A DNA stretch of 64,000 nucleotides from an uncultured Oscillospiraceae bacterium (GCA_910587465.1 CAJUMS010000006.1:1-64000); one strand, 5' to 3'; counted from the stretch's first letter, positions 32,454-41,273 are shown. Made by a program: numbers and translations. The notes: generated by a model from the letters alone, not told the origin.

Positions 32454-32924
32454 TCACTCGTCGGGAATCCCCGCGATAACATCTCCTACATCGGCTATCG
32501 AAAAGCCGCCTTTGTCCGTTTTAAAGCGCAGACCGTTGAGCGTATTTTCGTTCCCGATGACTTCAACTCGCAGAATTTCCGCGCACTTGAATTCGGATAA
32601 CGGCGAATACTCGCGCCAATCTAAGTCTTCCCGCCAATCGGGTATTTCTGTATTTTCGGGAAACCAGCGCGGTTTTTCGGTCGAAAGTATCTTGTTCCAC
32701 GTGAGCGCGAGATACTTTTCGGAGCGCACGTTTACGGCGAGCGATCCGTTCTCAAACCCAATGAGCATGGGCGCTTCTCCGAACCATTTGCCGTCCGTAT
32801 TATCCCACACGCCGAAAATGTTCGTGACACGCTGTCCCGAGAGCGCGGAAAGCGTTTTTTCCCATCGTTCCGAAAACAAGGTCTTATCGCAGAAATCCTC
32901 AAACGGAAATTCGGTGAGTATCAT
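32454..32924 (-). CDS. Hypothetical protein coupled to maf
   Basis: A 156-residue soluble protein with a high Trp, Glu and Asp content (DWREDLDWREYSPL) and no family that I recognise. Its ATG overlaps the maf stop (ATGA), so it is translationally coupled in a ppa-maf-hypothetical order. No catalytic motif visible. Confidence 0.6.
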   Translation of the reverse strand: MILTEFPFEDFCDKTLFSERWEKTLSALSGQRVTNIFGVWDNTDGKWFGEAPMLIGFENGSLAVNVRSEKYLALTWNKILSTEKPRWFPENTEIPDWREDLDWREYSPLSEFKCAEILRVEVIGNENTLNGLRFKTDKGGFSIADVGDVIAGIPDE

Positions 32925-33472
32925 ATCCTACCTCGCAAAACACGCGCAAGCCTGCCGACAGGCAAGCCCATTACGTTGTAAAAATCGCCGACTATGCCCT
33001 TGACGTTTGCCGCGCCCTTTTCCTGTATCCCGTAAGCGCCCGCCTTGTCCATGGGGTCGCCCGTGGCTATGTAGGCTGATATTTCCTCGGCGGTGAGGGG
33101 GTAGAATTCGACTTTTGTTTCCTCGGCGAAATTTTCGGCGCTGCCGTCCGCGAAGATAACGCATACTCCCGTGAATACGCTGTGGACGCGTCCCGAAAGA
33201 GTGCTCAGCATTTCGGCGGCTTCGGTTTCGCTGTGGGGCTTGCCGAGAATTTTCCTGTCTATCGTGACTACCGTGTCGGCGGCAATGATAATTTCATTTT
33301 TATACTGCGCCGCGATCTCCTCTGCCTTTTGACGGGAGAGCGCAAGGACTGCCTGTTCGGGAGAAGCGCCCTCGGGGATATGCTCCTCGCCTGCTGCGGG
33401 GATAACGCGGAATTCGGGTTCGATAAACGCCAACAGCTCGCGGCGGCGCGGCGACTGACTTGCTAAGATCAT
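32921..33472 (-). CDS. maf: Maf-family nucleotide pyrophosphatase
   Basis: A 183-residue Maf protein that hydrolyses non-canonical or excess dTTP/UTP-type nucleotides and affects septum formation. Signature ASQSPRRRELL (4-14) binds the phosphates, followed by IIAADTVV, GKPHSETEAAEML, the metal-binding DPMDKAGAYGIQ and GDFYNVMGLPV. The start overlaps the ppa stop by four bases. Confidence 0.92.
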   Translation of the reverse strand: MILASQSPRRRELLAFIEPEFRVIPAAGEEHIPEGASPEQAVLALSRQKAEEIAAQYKNEIIIAADTVVTIDRKILGKPHSETEAAEMLSTLSGRVHSVFTGVCVIFADGSAENFAEETKVEFYPLTAEEISAYIATGDPMDKAGAYGIQEKGAANVKGIVGDFYNVMGLPVGRLARVLRGRI

Positions 33473-34044
33473 TTCTTCTCCTTGCTTGTTACGTGGTCGG
33501 GAACAAAGGGGTGATCGGGAGCGTAGATCTCGTTATAATTATCGATACACTGCTTGATGACCTCGACTGCCTTTTTCTGTCCCTGTACCTCGTCGACCGC
33601 GGTCGCCTTGTCCTCAAGCTGCTTGTATACCGAGAAGAAGTGGCGCATCTCTTGGAAAATGTGGGAAGGCAGAGCTTCAATTCCTCTGTAAGCGTTGAAG
33701 GTCGGGTCCTCGAACGGGATCGCGATTATTTTCTCGTCGTTGCGGCCGTTGTCGAGCATGGTGATAACGCCTATCGGGTAGCACTGCACGAGCACCAGCG
33801 GATCAATAGGCTCGTTGCATAGGATAAGCACATCCAGCGGGTCGCCGTCGTCGGCGAGAGTGCGCGGGATAAAGCCGTAGTTCGCGGGGTAGTGCGTGGA
33901 GGTGTACAGAATACGGTCGAGGATTATCAAGCCCGTCTGCTTGTCAAGCTCGTACTTTTTCTTGCTGCCCTTTTCGATCTCGACTACAGCGAGGAAGTCG
34001 TTGGGGGTTATTCTTGCGGGGTTTACGTCATGCCATATGTTCAT
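33469..34044 (-). CDS. ppa: Inorganic pyrophosphatase, family I
   Basis: A 191-residue soluble pyrophosphatase that drives biosynthesis by hydrolysing PPi. Features: RILYTSTHYPANYGFIPRT, then the metal-binding loop DDGDPLDVLI, and KKAVEVIKQCIDNY at the C-terminus. Start at ATG 34042-34044, with AAAGGA upstream; an earlier GTG-type start would lie within the adjacent element. First gene of ppa-maf-hypothetical. Its promoter lies 250 bases upstream, on the far side of a MITE-like insertion, so the mRNA has an unusually long structured leader. Confidence 0.93.
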   Translation of the reverse strand: MNIWHDVNPARITPNDFLAVVEIEKGSKKKYELDKQTGLIILDRILYTSTHYPANYGFIPRTLADDGDPLDVLILCNEPIDPLVLVQCYPIGVITMLDNGRNDEKIIAIPFEDPTFNAYRGIEALPSHIFQEMRHFFSVYKQLEDKATAVDEVQGQKKAVEVIKQCIDNYNEIYAPDHPFVPDHVTSKEKK

Positions 34045-34063
34045 AGTGGTTGTCCTTTCTTGA

Positions 34064-34279
34064 TTAGAGCATGTACACATTACCGCTCAACGCCTGTCTT
34101 TGGGCGGATTTTCCGCATAACTTCGTTGAAAATTCTTGAAGTACATACACCGTACATCTGCGAATTTAGCGTTTTATACGCAGCGCATAATGCGATCACG
34201 TTCTGTGAAAAATCCGCTTCGAAATCAGCGTTTTGCAAAGCATAATGCGTACATTTCGGATAATGTGAACACGCTCTAA
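34064..34279. mobile_element. MITE-like element in the ppa leader
   Basis: A 216-bp unit bounded by terminal inverted repeats TTAGAGCATGTACACATTA (34064-34082) and the complement of TTAGAGCGTGTTCACATTA (34261-34279), with 2 mismatches in 19. Internal inverted arms (GGCGGATTTTCC / AAAAATCCGCTTC) let the whole unit fold into a long hairpin. It encodes no protein. No clear target-site duplication is seen. It sits between the promoter at 34297-34325 and the ppa ribosome binding site. A non-autonomous transposon or REP-like element is the likely identity. Confidence 0.65.
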
Positions 34280-34296
34280 GTTTAATGTTTGTTAAT

Positions 34297-34325
34297 ATTA
34301 TACAACTTTTCAATAACAAAGTCAA
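34297..34325 (-). promoter_or_regulatory. Sigma-A promoter of ppa operon
   Basis: Minus strand TTGACT (34320-34325), 17 bases, TATAAT (34297-34302). It lies just behind the terminator of the acyl-CoA synthetase gene. Confidence 0.8.
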
Positions 34326-34328
34326 TAG

Positions 34329-34355
34329 AAAAAGGAGCCTGCGCTGGCAGGCTCC
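34329..34355 (-). terminator. Terminator of the acyl-CoA synthetase gene
   Basis: GGAGCCTGC (34334-34342) pairs with GCAGGCTCC (34347-34355). The minus strand continues with TTTTT. Confidence 0.9.
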
Positions 34356-34361
34356 AGAATA

Positions 34362-36038
34362 TTATTTATCGTCGTTTTTCGCGTATTCAAAGTCATGCTT
34401 GCGAATTTCCGTGCGGCGTATTTTTCCGCTGACCGTTTTGGGCAGCTCGTCGACAAATTCCACTATGCGCGGGTACTTGTACGGCGCCGTGTTGCGCTTG
34501 ACGTGGTTCTGTATCTCCACCTTGAGCTCCTCACTCGGTTCGTAGCCCTTGGCGAGCACGATAGTCGCCTTTACGACCTCGCCGCGGATAGGATGAGGAG
34601 CTCCCGTTACGGCGCATTCGAGCACCGCGGGGTGCGTCACCACAACGCTCTCGACCTCAAACGGACCTATACGGTATCCGCTGGACTTGATAACGTCGTC
34701 GTTACGCCCTACGTACCAATAGTAGCCGTCCTCGTCCCGCTTTGCGGTATCGCCTGTGTGGTAATATCCGTCGTACCATACCCTGTCGGTAAGCTCCTTG
34801 CTATTGTAGTAGCCGCGGAAAAGTCCGGGGGTATTGCAGTACTCGCCCTTGACTACTATCTCGCCGACTACTCCCGGCGGCACGGAGTTGCCCTCGCTGT
34901 CCACAAGGTCTACTTCGTACAGTGGTGTGGGCTTGCCCATTGAGCCGGGCTTAGGCTCCATTCCGATAATATTTCCGATAAGGCAGGTGCTCTCGCTTTG
35001 ACCGAAGCCCTCCATAAGCTTTAAGCCCGTGTGCTCGTACCACTTGTTGAATACCTCCCCCGAGAGCGCCTCACCCGCGATATTGCAGTATTTCAGGCTC
35101 GACAGGTCGTATTTGTCAAGACCCTCGGCAATGAAAAAGCGGAACATGGTAGGCGGTGCGCAGAGCGTGGTTATCTTGTATTTCTCGATAATGCGAAGCA
35201 TATTGTCGGGAATAAACTTGTCGAAGTCGTACACGAAAATGCACGTTCCCATTGCGGTCTGTCCGTAGATCTTTCCCCATGCCGCCTTCGCCCAGCCCGT
35301 ATCGGAGATGGTGAGGTGAATTCCGTTCGGGTCGACCTTATGCCAGTGCTTGGCGTTCTGGATATGCGCGAGGGCTATGGTGTGATCGTGTACCGCCATT
35401 TTGGGGTAGCCCGTGGTTCCCGAGGTGAAATACATCAGAAACAGCTCGTCCGCCTTGGTTGGAACGCGCTCCATGGTATCGGGATATTTCTCGATCTCCT
35501 TGTCGAAGTCTATCCAGCCGTCGCGCGAGCCGTTCACCATAAAATTGCAGTCGATAACATGGTCGGCGAGTTTTTCGCCCTCCTCGATATACTGTCCTAC
35601 CTTGCCCGCGTGTGTGGCTATGACCGCCTTTACGTTCGCGGTGTTGAAGCGGTAGGTGAAGTCCTTCGGGGTGAGCAGGTGCGTCGCGGGTATTGCGATA
35701 GCGCCTATCTTTATAAGCGCGTACAGCGCGTACCAGAACTGATAATGCCGCTTGAGGACGAGCATTACGCAGTCGCCCTTTTTGATCCCCATGTCTAGGA
35801 ACATATTTGCAGCTTTATTCGACAGCCTTGACAGGTCGCCGAAGGTGAGCAGCTTTTCGTTGCCCTCCAGATCGACCCACATAAGCGCGCGGCGGTCGGG
35901 TTCCATTTCCGCGAATTTGTCGATAATATCATAGCCGAAATTGAAATTGTCGGGGTATTTTATCCCGAATTTTTTAAGAATTCCGTCCTCGCCGTATTCT
36001 TCGGTCACGAAATTCAGGTGGTAGCTTTCTACGTCCAT
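34362..36038 (-). CDS. AMP-forming acyl-CoA synthetase
   Basis: A 558-residue ANL-superfamily ligase of the acetyl/medium-chain acyl-CoA type. It activates a carboxylate with ATP and transfers it to CoA. Motifs: YFTSGTTGYPKMAVH (P-loop), the EGFGQSES A5 segment, YHTGD, GRNDDVIKSSGYRIGPFEVE and the C-terminal catalytic Lys in KTVSGKIRR. The length and N-terminal NFNFGYDIIDKFAE resemble acetyl-CoA synthetase-like enzymes of gut Clostridia. ATG with AGAGGAG. Its own promoter is a perfect sigma-A site. Substrate (acetate, propionate or butyrate) not resolved. Confidence 0.9.
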   Translation of the reverse strand: MDVESYHLNFVTEEYGEDGILKKFGIKYPDNFNFGYDIIDKFAEMEPDRRALMWVDLEGNEKLLTFGDLSRLSNKAANMFLDMGIKKGDCVMLVLKRHYQFWYALYALIKIGAIAIPATHLLTPKDFTYRFNTANVKAVIATHAGKVGQYIEEGEKLADHVIDCNFMVNGSRDGWIDFDKEIEKYPDTMERVPTKADELFLMYFTSGTTGYPKMAVHDHTIALAHIQNAKHWHKVDPNGIHLTISDTGWAKAAWGKIYGQTAMGTCIFVYDFDKFIPDNMLRIIEKYKITTLCAPPTMFRFFIAEGLDKYDLSSLKYCNIAGEALSGEVFNKWYEHTGLKLMEGFGQSESTCLIGNIIGMEPKPGSMGKPTPLYEVDLVDSEGNSVPPGVVGEIVVKGEYCNTPGLFRGYYNSKELTDRVWYDGYYHTGDTAKRDEDGYYWYVGRNDDVIKSSGYRIGPFEVESVVVTHPAVLECAVTGAPHPIRGEVVKATIVLAKGYEPSEELKVEIQNHVKRNTAPYKYPRIVEFVDELPKTVSGKIRRTEIRKHDFEYAKNDDK

Positions 36039-36134
36039 TTACAGGTTCTCCTCTTTATTATATAATGCGCACTGTGTGCTGTATTGTTATTATTACCGCA
36101 TTAGTCTGCTAAATATTACCTTATTACAAATATA

Positions 36135-36163
36135 ATTATATATCAATCACGTTTTTTTGTCAA
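36135..36163 (-). promoter_or_regulatory. Perfect sigma-A promoter of the acyl-CoA synthetase
   Basis: Minus strand TTGACA (36158-36163), 17 bases, TATAAT (36135-36140), about 100 bases upstream of the ATG. Confidence 0.88.
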
Positions 36164-36247
36164 GAGAAATCGTGTGAAGGTTTTGTGTAATTTAAATTTC
36201 GGCGGCGATTTTGGGGGACTGAGGTCTGAATATCCAAAAACCCACGC

Positions 36248-36276
36248 TTGACAACACGGAAAAAATGTGATATAAT
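36248..36276 (+). promoter_or_regulatory. Perfect sigma-A promoter of rnpB
   Basis: TTGACA (36248-36253), 17 bases, TATAAT (36271-36276), six bases ahead of the predicted 5' end of RNase P RNA. Confidence 0.9.
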
Positions 36277-36281
36277 CTAAT

Positions 36282-36640
36282 GGTGACTTTATTATATGAT
36301 CGCGGTGCGTGAGAGCGCAATGAGGAAAGTCCGAGCATCACAGAGCAGGGTAGCTGATAACGTCAGCCGAGGGCGACCTTAGGGCAAGTGCAACAGAGAT
36401 ATACCGCCGTTACCCTTGAAAAGGGCGGACGGTAAGGATGGAAAGGCGAGGTAAGAGCTCACCGGAGTGCGCGAGAGCGTACTGCCATGTAAACCCTATC
36501 CGATGCAACACCGATTGGTGCGGGGGATAACGCGTCTGCTCGGCGTGCCCCGTTGAAAGGTGGCTTGATCCCGTCGGCGACGGCGGGGCTAGATAGATGA
36601 TCATACACGACAGAACTCGGCTTACCGATAAAGTCACGCC
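36282..36640 (+). ncRNA. rnpB: RNase P RNA
   Basis: The catalytic RNA that trims tRNA 5' leaders. The conserved core is present. GAGGAAAGTCC lies at the 5' side (P4 and CR-I). GGGTAGCTGATAACG and AGGGCAAGTGCAACAGAGA follow, then GGTAAGGATGGAAAGGCGAGG. ACGACAGAACTCGGCTTA is at the 3' side. GGTGACTTTAT at the 5' end pairs with ATAAAGTCAC at the 3' end (P1), which sets the ends. The layout looks like ancestral type A rather than the Bacillus type B. It lies between a perfect promoter and a strong terminator. Confidence 0.96.
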
Positions 36641-36643
36641 AAT

Positions 36644-36675
36644 AAAAAAGCTCCCGTAAGGCGGGAGCATTTTTT
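36644..36675. terminator. Terminator of rnpB and of the convergent membrane-protein gene
   Basis: GCTCCCG and CGGGAGC form a stem, with six T on the plus side and six A on the left that serve as a T-run for the minus strand. Confidence 0.9.
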
Positions 36676-37432
36676 ATCTTCTCTTAATGCAAAGGATGTT
36701 GCCCGCGAACCACAGCACCGAGGTCACGCAGATGAAGATCAGCACGAATACGTTGACCTCCTCGTGCCAGCGCAGGACGAGCACCGCGAAGTCGCCGAAA
36801 AGCGCTACCATAAACGGCAGGAGGGAGAAATCGCTTTCGCCGTCACCGTCGTAGAAGCGTGACAGCATAATCGTGAACAACGCGACCGTGCCCGCGGAGA
36901 CCACCGCCTCTATCGGTATGAACAGGTATGCGAGCTCTATCGAGGTATGATATACGACGGGTATCGACATCGAATACGCCACGATGTACGCGAACGAAAG
37001 CCATTTCTTGTCAGCGCCCTTGTGGAGCTTTATATTCTGCACGGTGTGTATCGCCATGGAGATAAGTATCATTCCGTAGGAGATGAACTGCATTACGGGG
37101 ATAGAGCCGTGAGTGTGAACCATTCCGCCGAGCAGGAGTATTCCCGCTGCGATAGCGAGGTTGCCGAAAACGTCCTCGTTAGGCTTGAAATCCTCGTCGT
37201 CCTGACGTTTTGCCGCGTCGGTACACTTCATTACCGCCATTACATACGCGCCGAATATAGCGAAGATCGTCAGCGCTATCATATAATAGTCGAGCGTGTC
37301 GAGAGTGGACATATCCGAGGTAAAGCACACCACGAGACTTATCACTCTTTCAATCGTCAGGATCACAAAATACAGCGCCAGAAACAGAAATTTCAATCCG
37401 TTGAAACGCGCCTGATTTATTGTCTTTCCCAA
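36674..37432 (-). CDS. Multi-pass membrane protein, unknown
   Basis: A 252-residue protein with seven or eight hydrophobic helices (first at about 14-34) separated by short, mildly basic loops. No family recognised and no charged residues in the helices that would mark a transporter. Start TTG at 37430-37432, with GGCGGTGAT upstream. It is the last gene of murA-walJ-like-membrane protein, 12 bases after the hydrolase gene. This context suggests an envelope-related role. Confidence 0.6.
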   Translation of the reverse strand: MGKTINQARFNGLKFLFLALYFVILTIERVISLVVCFTSDMSTLDTLDYYMIALTIFAIFGAYVMAVMKCTDAAKRQDDEDFKPNEDVFGNLAIAAGILLLGGMVHTHGSIPVMQFISYGMILISMAIHTVQNIKLHKGADKKWLSFAYIVAYSMSIPVVYHTSIELAYLFIPIEAVVSAGTVALFTIMLSRFYDGDGESDFSLLPFMVALFGDFAVLVLRWHEEVNVFVLIFICVTSVLWFAGNILCIKRR

Positions 37433-37444
37433 ATTATCACCGCC

Positions 37445-38233
37445 TTAAATCGCTATGTATTCTCCCGTTGTCTGCACGGGGGCAACGTTGAGCGTGAAAT
37501 CGCGCTCCTCCGACAGTCCGCGTTCCTCAAGAAATCTTTTGGTGTATGATCTCGCGGTCTGTGGGGTGTTATTTTCGCGCGACAGATGTCCGAGTATAAG
37601 ATGGCACGTTCCTCCGCGCACTAATTTTTCCGCGAACTCCGCGCACAGAACGTTTGATAGATGACCCTGCCCGCCGAGTATTCGTGACTTTAAAAGCGGC
37701 GGATAATTCGGATTTCTCCGCAACATATTCTCGTCGTAGTTGCTCTCGAGCAGTACGGCAAGGCAACCTTTCAGCGCCTGCTCCGCCTCCTCGGTAACAA
37801 ATCCCGTATCGGTGCATACGCCGTAATATTCATCACCGTAGCGTATCTTATAGCCGACGCTGTCCGCCGCGTCGTGCGAGGTCTTGAAGCAGCTCACCTC
37901 AAATGAGGCGCTTTGGTAGCCGTCATAAACGTCGTATATCACCGAGTTTTCGGGTACTTTTCTGTTTTCGCGCAGAGCGTCGGCAGTTGCGGGGGTTGCG
38001 AATATGGGGATGCTCGTGTGCTTTATTATCTGCTCAAGACCCTTTATGTGATCAACGTGCTCATGCGTAATAAAAACGGCTTCAATTCCGCTTATATCGG
38101 TGTCTATAAGTCCGAGCGAGTTTTTCAGTGCGCGAAATGAACAGCCCGCGTCCACGAGGATTCCGTGACCGCGGGTTCCGATAAACGTTGAGTTTCCCTC
38201 GCTTGAGGAACAAATCGGGTAAATTCTTGACAT
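37445..38233 (-). CDS. WalJ/YycJ-like metallo-beta-lactamase-fold hydrolase
   Basis: A 262-residue metallo-hydrolase. The N-terminal SSSEGNSTFIG strand leads to the zinc motif FITHEHVDHIKG (HxHxDH), then FKTSHDAADS and a terminal GHLSREN histidine. It resembles WalJ (YycJ), a presumed nuclease that coordinates division with replication and usually sits in the walRK cluster. No walRK is visible here. Start at ATG 38231-38233, directly behind the murA stop. A TTG seven codons earlier lies inside murA and lacks a site. Confidence 0.85.
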   Translation of the reverse strand: MSRIYPICSSSEGNSTFIGTRGHGILVDAGCSFRALKNSLGLIDTDISGIEAVFITHEHVDHIKGLEQIIKHTSIPIFATPATADALRENRKVPENSVIYDVYDGYQSASFEVSCFKTSHDAADSVGYKIRYGDEYYGVCTDTGFVTEEAEQALKGCLAVLLESNYDENMLRRNPNYPPLLKSRILGGQGHLSNVLCAEFAEKLVRGGTCHLILGHLSRENNTPQTARSYTKRFLEERGLSEERDFTLNVAPVQTTGEYIAI

Positions 38234-38234
38234 T

Positions 38235-39530
38235 TTAAATCGCCTTTTTTGCAACGGGATCGGATACGGGGTCGGGCTCGTCTACCTTGCGGATATCCGC
38301 GCCAAGTCCGCGCAGTTTGATCTCCATATTCTCATAGCCGCGTTCAACGTGGAAAATATCGTATATCTCGGAGGTGCCCTCCGCGCTCAGCGCGGCAACA
38401 ATAAGCGCCGCGCCCGCTCTCAGGTCGGTGGATTTTACAGGTGCGCCTTTTAAGCGCTCTACGCCCTCAATAACGGCAACTCTGCCCTCTACCGAGATAT
38501 TCGCGCCCATTCTGCGCAGCTCGTCAACGTAGCGGAAACGGTTGTCAAAAATGCTCTCTGTAATCATAGACGCACCTTTTGCGCAGGTCAGCACCGCTGA
38601 CATTTGCGGCTGCATATCGGTCGGGAAACCGGGGTGCGGCTGGGTCTTTATAGTCGTGCCGACGTAATTCTCGCCGCCGATAACTCTTATGGCGTCGTCG
38701 TACTGCTCCACTTGAACGCCTATCTTCAACAGCTTGTTGGTGATAGGCTCAAGATGCTTGGGGATAACGTTTCTTATCAGTATATTGCTGCGGGTTGCCG
38801 CGGCAGCCGCCATAAACGTGCCCGCCTCGATCTGGTCGGGTATAACGCTGTATGTCGTGCCGTGAAGCTCGCGCACTCCGCGTATTTTTATAACGTCCGT
38901 ACCTGCGCCGATAATATCCGCGCCCATGGAGTTCAGGCAGTTCGCCAGATCGACAACGTGCGGCTCCTTTGCGGCATTCTCGATAACGGTAAGACCTTCG
39001 GCTTTTACGGCAGCCATAATGCCGTTTATAGTCGCTCCGACGGAGTTCTTGTCAAAGAATATCTGATTTCCCACAAGCTTATCCGCACGGAGGTTTATCA
39101 TACCGCCGTCTATCTCGCACTGAGCACCCAACGCCGAAAAGCATTTGAGATGCTGATCTATCGGACGGTCGCCGAGATTGCAGCCTCCCGGCATGGAAAC
39201 GTGCGCCGAGTGAAATCTTCCAAGCAGTGTGCCGAGGAAATAGGTCGTTGCCCGCATAAGCTTTGCCTTCTCATACGGGATAGACATATTCATCAGCGGA
39301 CGGGAATCGATCTCCACCGTCGTCTTATTCAGCATACGTATTTTCGCGCCCATTTCCTGCATTATCTGTAAAGTAATGGTAACGTCGCTGATGTTCGGTA
39401 TATTTTCAATAACGCAGGGCTCGTCTGAGAGGATAGTCGCGGGAATAATCGCTACGACGGCATTTTTCGCGCCGCTTACAACGACCTCGCCCGAGAGCTT
39501 CGCTCCGCCCCGGATAACATATTTCTCCAA
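38235..39530 (-). CDS. murA: UDP-N-acetylglucosamine 1-carboxyvinyltransferase
   Basis: A 431-residue MurA. It adds enolpyruvyl from PEP to UDP-GlcNAc, the first committed step of peptidoglycan synthesis. The catalytic Cys117 lies in MPGGCNLGDRP, the site attacked by fosfomycin. The inverse alpha/beta barrel repeats (GAKNAVVAIIPA, GTSEIYDIFHVERGYENM) are intact. Clostridia often have two MurA paralogues; this may be MurA1 or MurA2. ATG with TTGGAG. A structured leader of about 180 nt lies upstream. Confidence 0.95.
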   Translation of the reverse strand: MEKYVIRGGAKLSGEVVVSGAKNAVVAIIPATILSDEPCVIENIPNISDVTITLQIMQEMGAKIRMLNKTTVEIDSRPLMNMSIPYEKAKLMRATTYFLGTLLGRFHSAHVSMPGGCNLGDRPIDQHLKCFSALGAQCEIDGGMINLRADKLVGNQIFFDKNSVGATINGIMAAVKAEGLTVIENAAKEPHVVDLANCLNSMGADIIGAGTDVIKIRGVRELHGTTYSVIPDQIEAGTFMAAAAATRSNILIRNVIPKHLEPITNKLLKIGVQVEQYDDAIRVIGGENYVGTTIKTQPHPGFPTDMQPQMSAVLTCAKGASMITESIFDNRFRYVDELRRMGANISVEGRVAVIEGVERLKGAPVKSTDLRAGAALIVAALSAEGTSEIYDIFHVERGYENMEIKLRGLGADIRKVDEPDPVSDPVAKKAI

Positions 39531-39720
39531 AAAAACACTTCCCCCTGTCTTGACCGGGAGTATTCGCCTTTAAGTAAGGCGCACAGCTGTCGCTGCGGCA
39601 AACCGACGGGCTTTCCTCTGTAAGACATTCATTTAATTTTTTATATGTATCAAACTAAATCAGTATTGCTTATTCAATATCGAACGGTGAGTGCGCATAA
39701 GTACACACTCACACTTTTAC
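39531..39720 (-). other. Structured 5' leader of murA
   Basis: Transcription from the extended -10 promoter (39721-39729) would give a leader of about 180 nt. It can fold on the minus strand into a GTGAGTG/CACTCAC hairpin followed by a closed domain. In that domain TGTCTT (near 39630) pairs with AAGACA (near 39550), enclosing CGCAGCGACAGCTGTGCG and GCCTTACTTAAAGGC arms. It looks like a riboswitch-type element, but I cannot match it to a known class. Confidence 0.4.
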
Positions 39721-39729
39721 ATTATAGCA
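39721..39729 (-). promoter_or_regulatory. Extended -10 promoter of murA
   Basis: The minus strand reads TGCTATAAT, an extended -10 with only a weak TTTAAA at the -35 position. The A/T-rich stretch up to 39950 between this and the dapL promoter holds no gene. Confidence 0.6.
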
Positions 39730-39954
39730 TACTTTACCTATTTTTTAAAGACCCAAATCAAAAAAAAGTCATTCTTTTGATTTTTTTGTGATATTTAACT
39801 AAAAAAAGTTTAAAAAATATAAAACTTTTTCCGATATGTGGTAATTTATTACAAACAGCGCAGTTCACGTTGTATACATATGCGGAAATTTTCATGGCAC
39901 AAAACGTATGAAGAAAATATACATATATTATTCTCGGAAAATACGTTTTTAATC

Positions 39955-39984
39955 TTGACAAATGAAGAAAATTGTGATTTAATT
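39955..39984 (+). promoter_or_regulatory. Sigma-A promoter of dapL
   Basis: TTGACA (39955-39960), 18 bases, TTAATT (39979-39984). An AAAACGTAT/ATACGTTTT inverted repeat flanks its upstream side. Confidence 0.6.
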
Positions 39985-40024
39985 ATAGTGTATGGTAATT
40001 TTTATCTGAAAGGAAAATCCGAAA

Positions 40025-41233
40025 ATGGCAAAATTAAACGAAAATTTCTCTAAATTGAAGAAGAACTACCTCTTTATTGAGATAGCGAAGCGCATCCGCG
40101 CGTATTCCGAGGAGCACCCCGAGAAAGCTAAGCGGCTCGTCAGAATGGGTATCGGCGACGTTACGCGTCCACTCGCTCCGGTTGTTGTCGAGGCTATGAA
40201 GAAGGCCGCCGACGAAATGGGCAAGCGCGAGACGTTCCGCGGTTATGAGGACTCGGGTGCGGGATATGACTTCCTGCGCGAGGCGGTATCCGACTACTAT
40301 AAGAGCTTCGGCGCGGATGTTTCCGCCGACGAGATACGCATCTCCGACGGCGCGAAGTCCGACTGCGGAAATATTATCGACATATTCGGCAGCGGCAACG
40401 TCGTTCTTGTTACCGATCCCGCTTATCCCGTTTACGTTGACTCCAACGTTATGAACGGCAATGATGTTATCTACGCCGATTCCACCGAGGAGAACGGTTT
40501 TGCGGCTATGCCCGACAAGAGTGTTAAAGCCGATCTTATCTATCTCTGTTCGCCGAACAATCCCACGGGGTCTGTATACAATACGTCTCAGCTTAAGGAA
40601 TGGGTGGACTACGCGCTCGCGAACAACGCCGTTATCATTTATGACGCGGCTTATGAGGCGTTTATTACCGAGGACGATATCCCGCGTTCGATTTACTGCA
40701 TTGAGGGCGCTAAGAAGTGTGCTATCGAGATTTGTTCGTTTTCCAAGACCGCGGGCTTTACGGGTACGCGCTGCGGATACACGGTAGTCCCGAACGACCT
40801 TGTTCAGAAGAACAGCTCGGGCAGCGATGTTAAGCTCTGCGAGATATGGGCGCGCCGTCAAGGCAGCAAGTTCAACGGCGTTTCCTATCCCGTTCAGCGC
40901 GGCGCGGAGGCGGTGTTCACTTCCGAAGGGCAGAAGCAGTGCAGGGAGAATATCGCGTACTATCAGGAGAACGCGCGCGTTATCTCGGCTACCTGCGATG
41001 AGCTGGGTATCAAGTACACGGGTGGTGTAAACTCGCCGTACATCTGGCTGAAATGCCCGAATGGTATGGGATCATGGGATTTCTTCGATATGCTCCTGAC
41101 GAAAATTCAGGTGGTCGGCACTCCCGGCGCGGGCTTCGGCAAGAACGGCGACGGTTGGTTCAGACTGACCGCGTTCGGCACTCACGAGGCTACCAAAGAG
41201 GCAATGGAGAGATTTAAGGAGCTTTTGAAGTAA
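40025..41233 (+). CDS. dapL: LL-diaminopimelate aminotransferase
   Basis: A 402-residue fold-type I PLP aminotransferase. It makes LL-diaminopimelate directly from tetrahydrodipicolinate, for lysine and peptidoglycan. Features: MGIGDVTRPLAP, FRGYEDSGAGYDFLREA, ISDGAKSDCGNI, LCSPNNPTGS and the PLP Lys241 in SFSKTAGFTGTRCG. The DapL route is common in Ruminococcaceae and avoids succinyl or acetyl intermediates. ATG with AAAGGA. It is a single-gene unit with its own promoter and terminator. Codon use is strongly biased to GC-ending codons, suggesting high expression. Confidence 0.95.
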   Translation: MAKLNENFSKLKKNYLFIEIAKRIRAYSEEHPEKAKRLVRMGIGDVTRPLAPVVVEAMKKAADEMGKRETFRGYEDSGAGYDFLREAVSDYYKSFGADVSADEIRISDGAKSDCGNIIDIFGSGNVVLVTDPAYPVYVDSNVMNGNDVIYADSTEENGFAAMPDKSVKADLIYLCSPNNPTGSVYNTSQLKEWVDYALANNAVIIYDAAYEAFITEDDIPRSIYCIEGAKKCAIEICSFSKTAGFTGTRCGYTVVPNDLVQKNSSGSDVKLCEIWARRQGSKFNGVSYPVQRGAEAVFTSEGQKQCRENIAYYQENARVISATCDELGIKYTGGVNSPYIWLKCPNGMGSWDFFDMLLTKIQVVGTPGAGFGKNGDGWFRLTAFGTHEATKEAMERFKELLK

Positions 41234-41241
41234 ATATAATT

Positions 41242-41273
41242 GAGCCTGTTCACCTGAACAGGCTCTCTTTTTT
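41242..41273. terminator. Terminator of dapL
   Basis: GAGCCTGTTCA and TGAACAGGCTC form a perfect 11-bp stem with a CC loop, followed by TCTTTTTT. Confidence 0.93.

Noticed and set aside
34080..34325. 81-codon minus-strand frame
   Set aside because: It lies within the MITE-like element and the ppa promoter region and has no site; composition is not protein-like.
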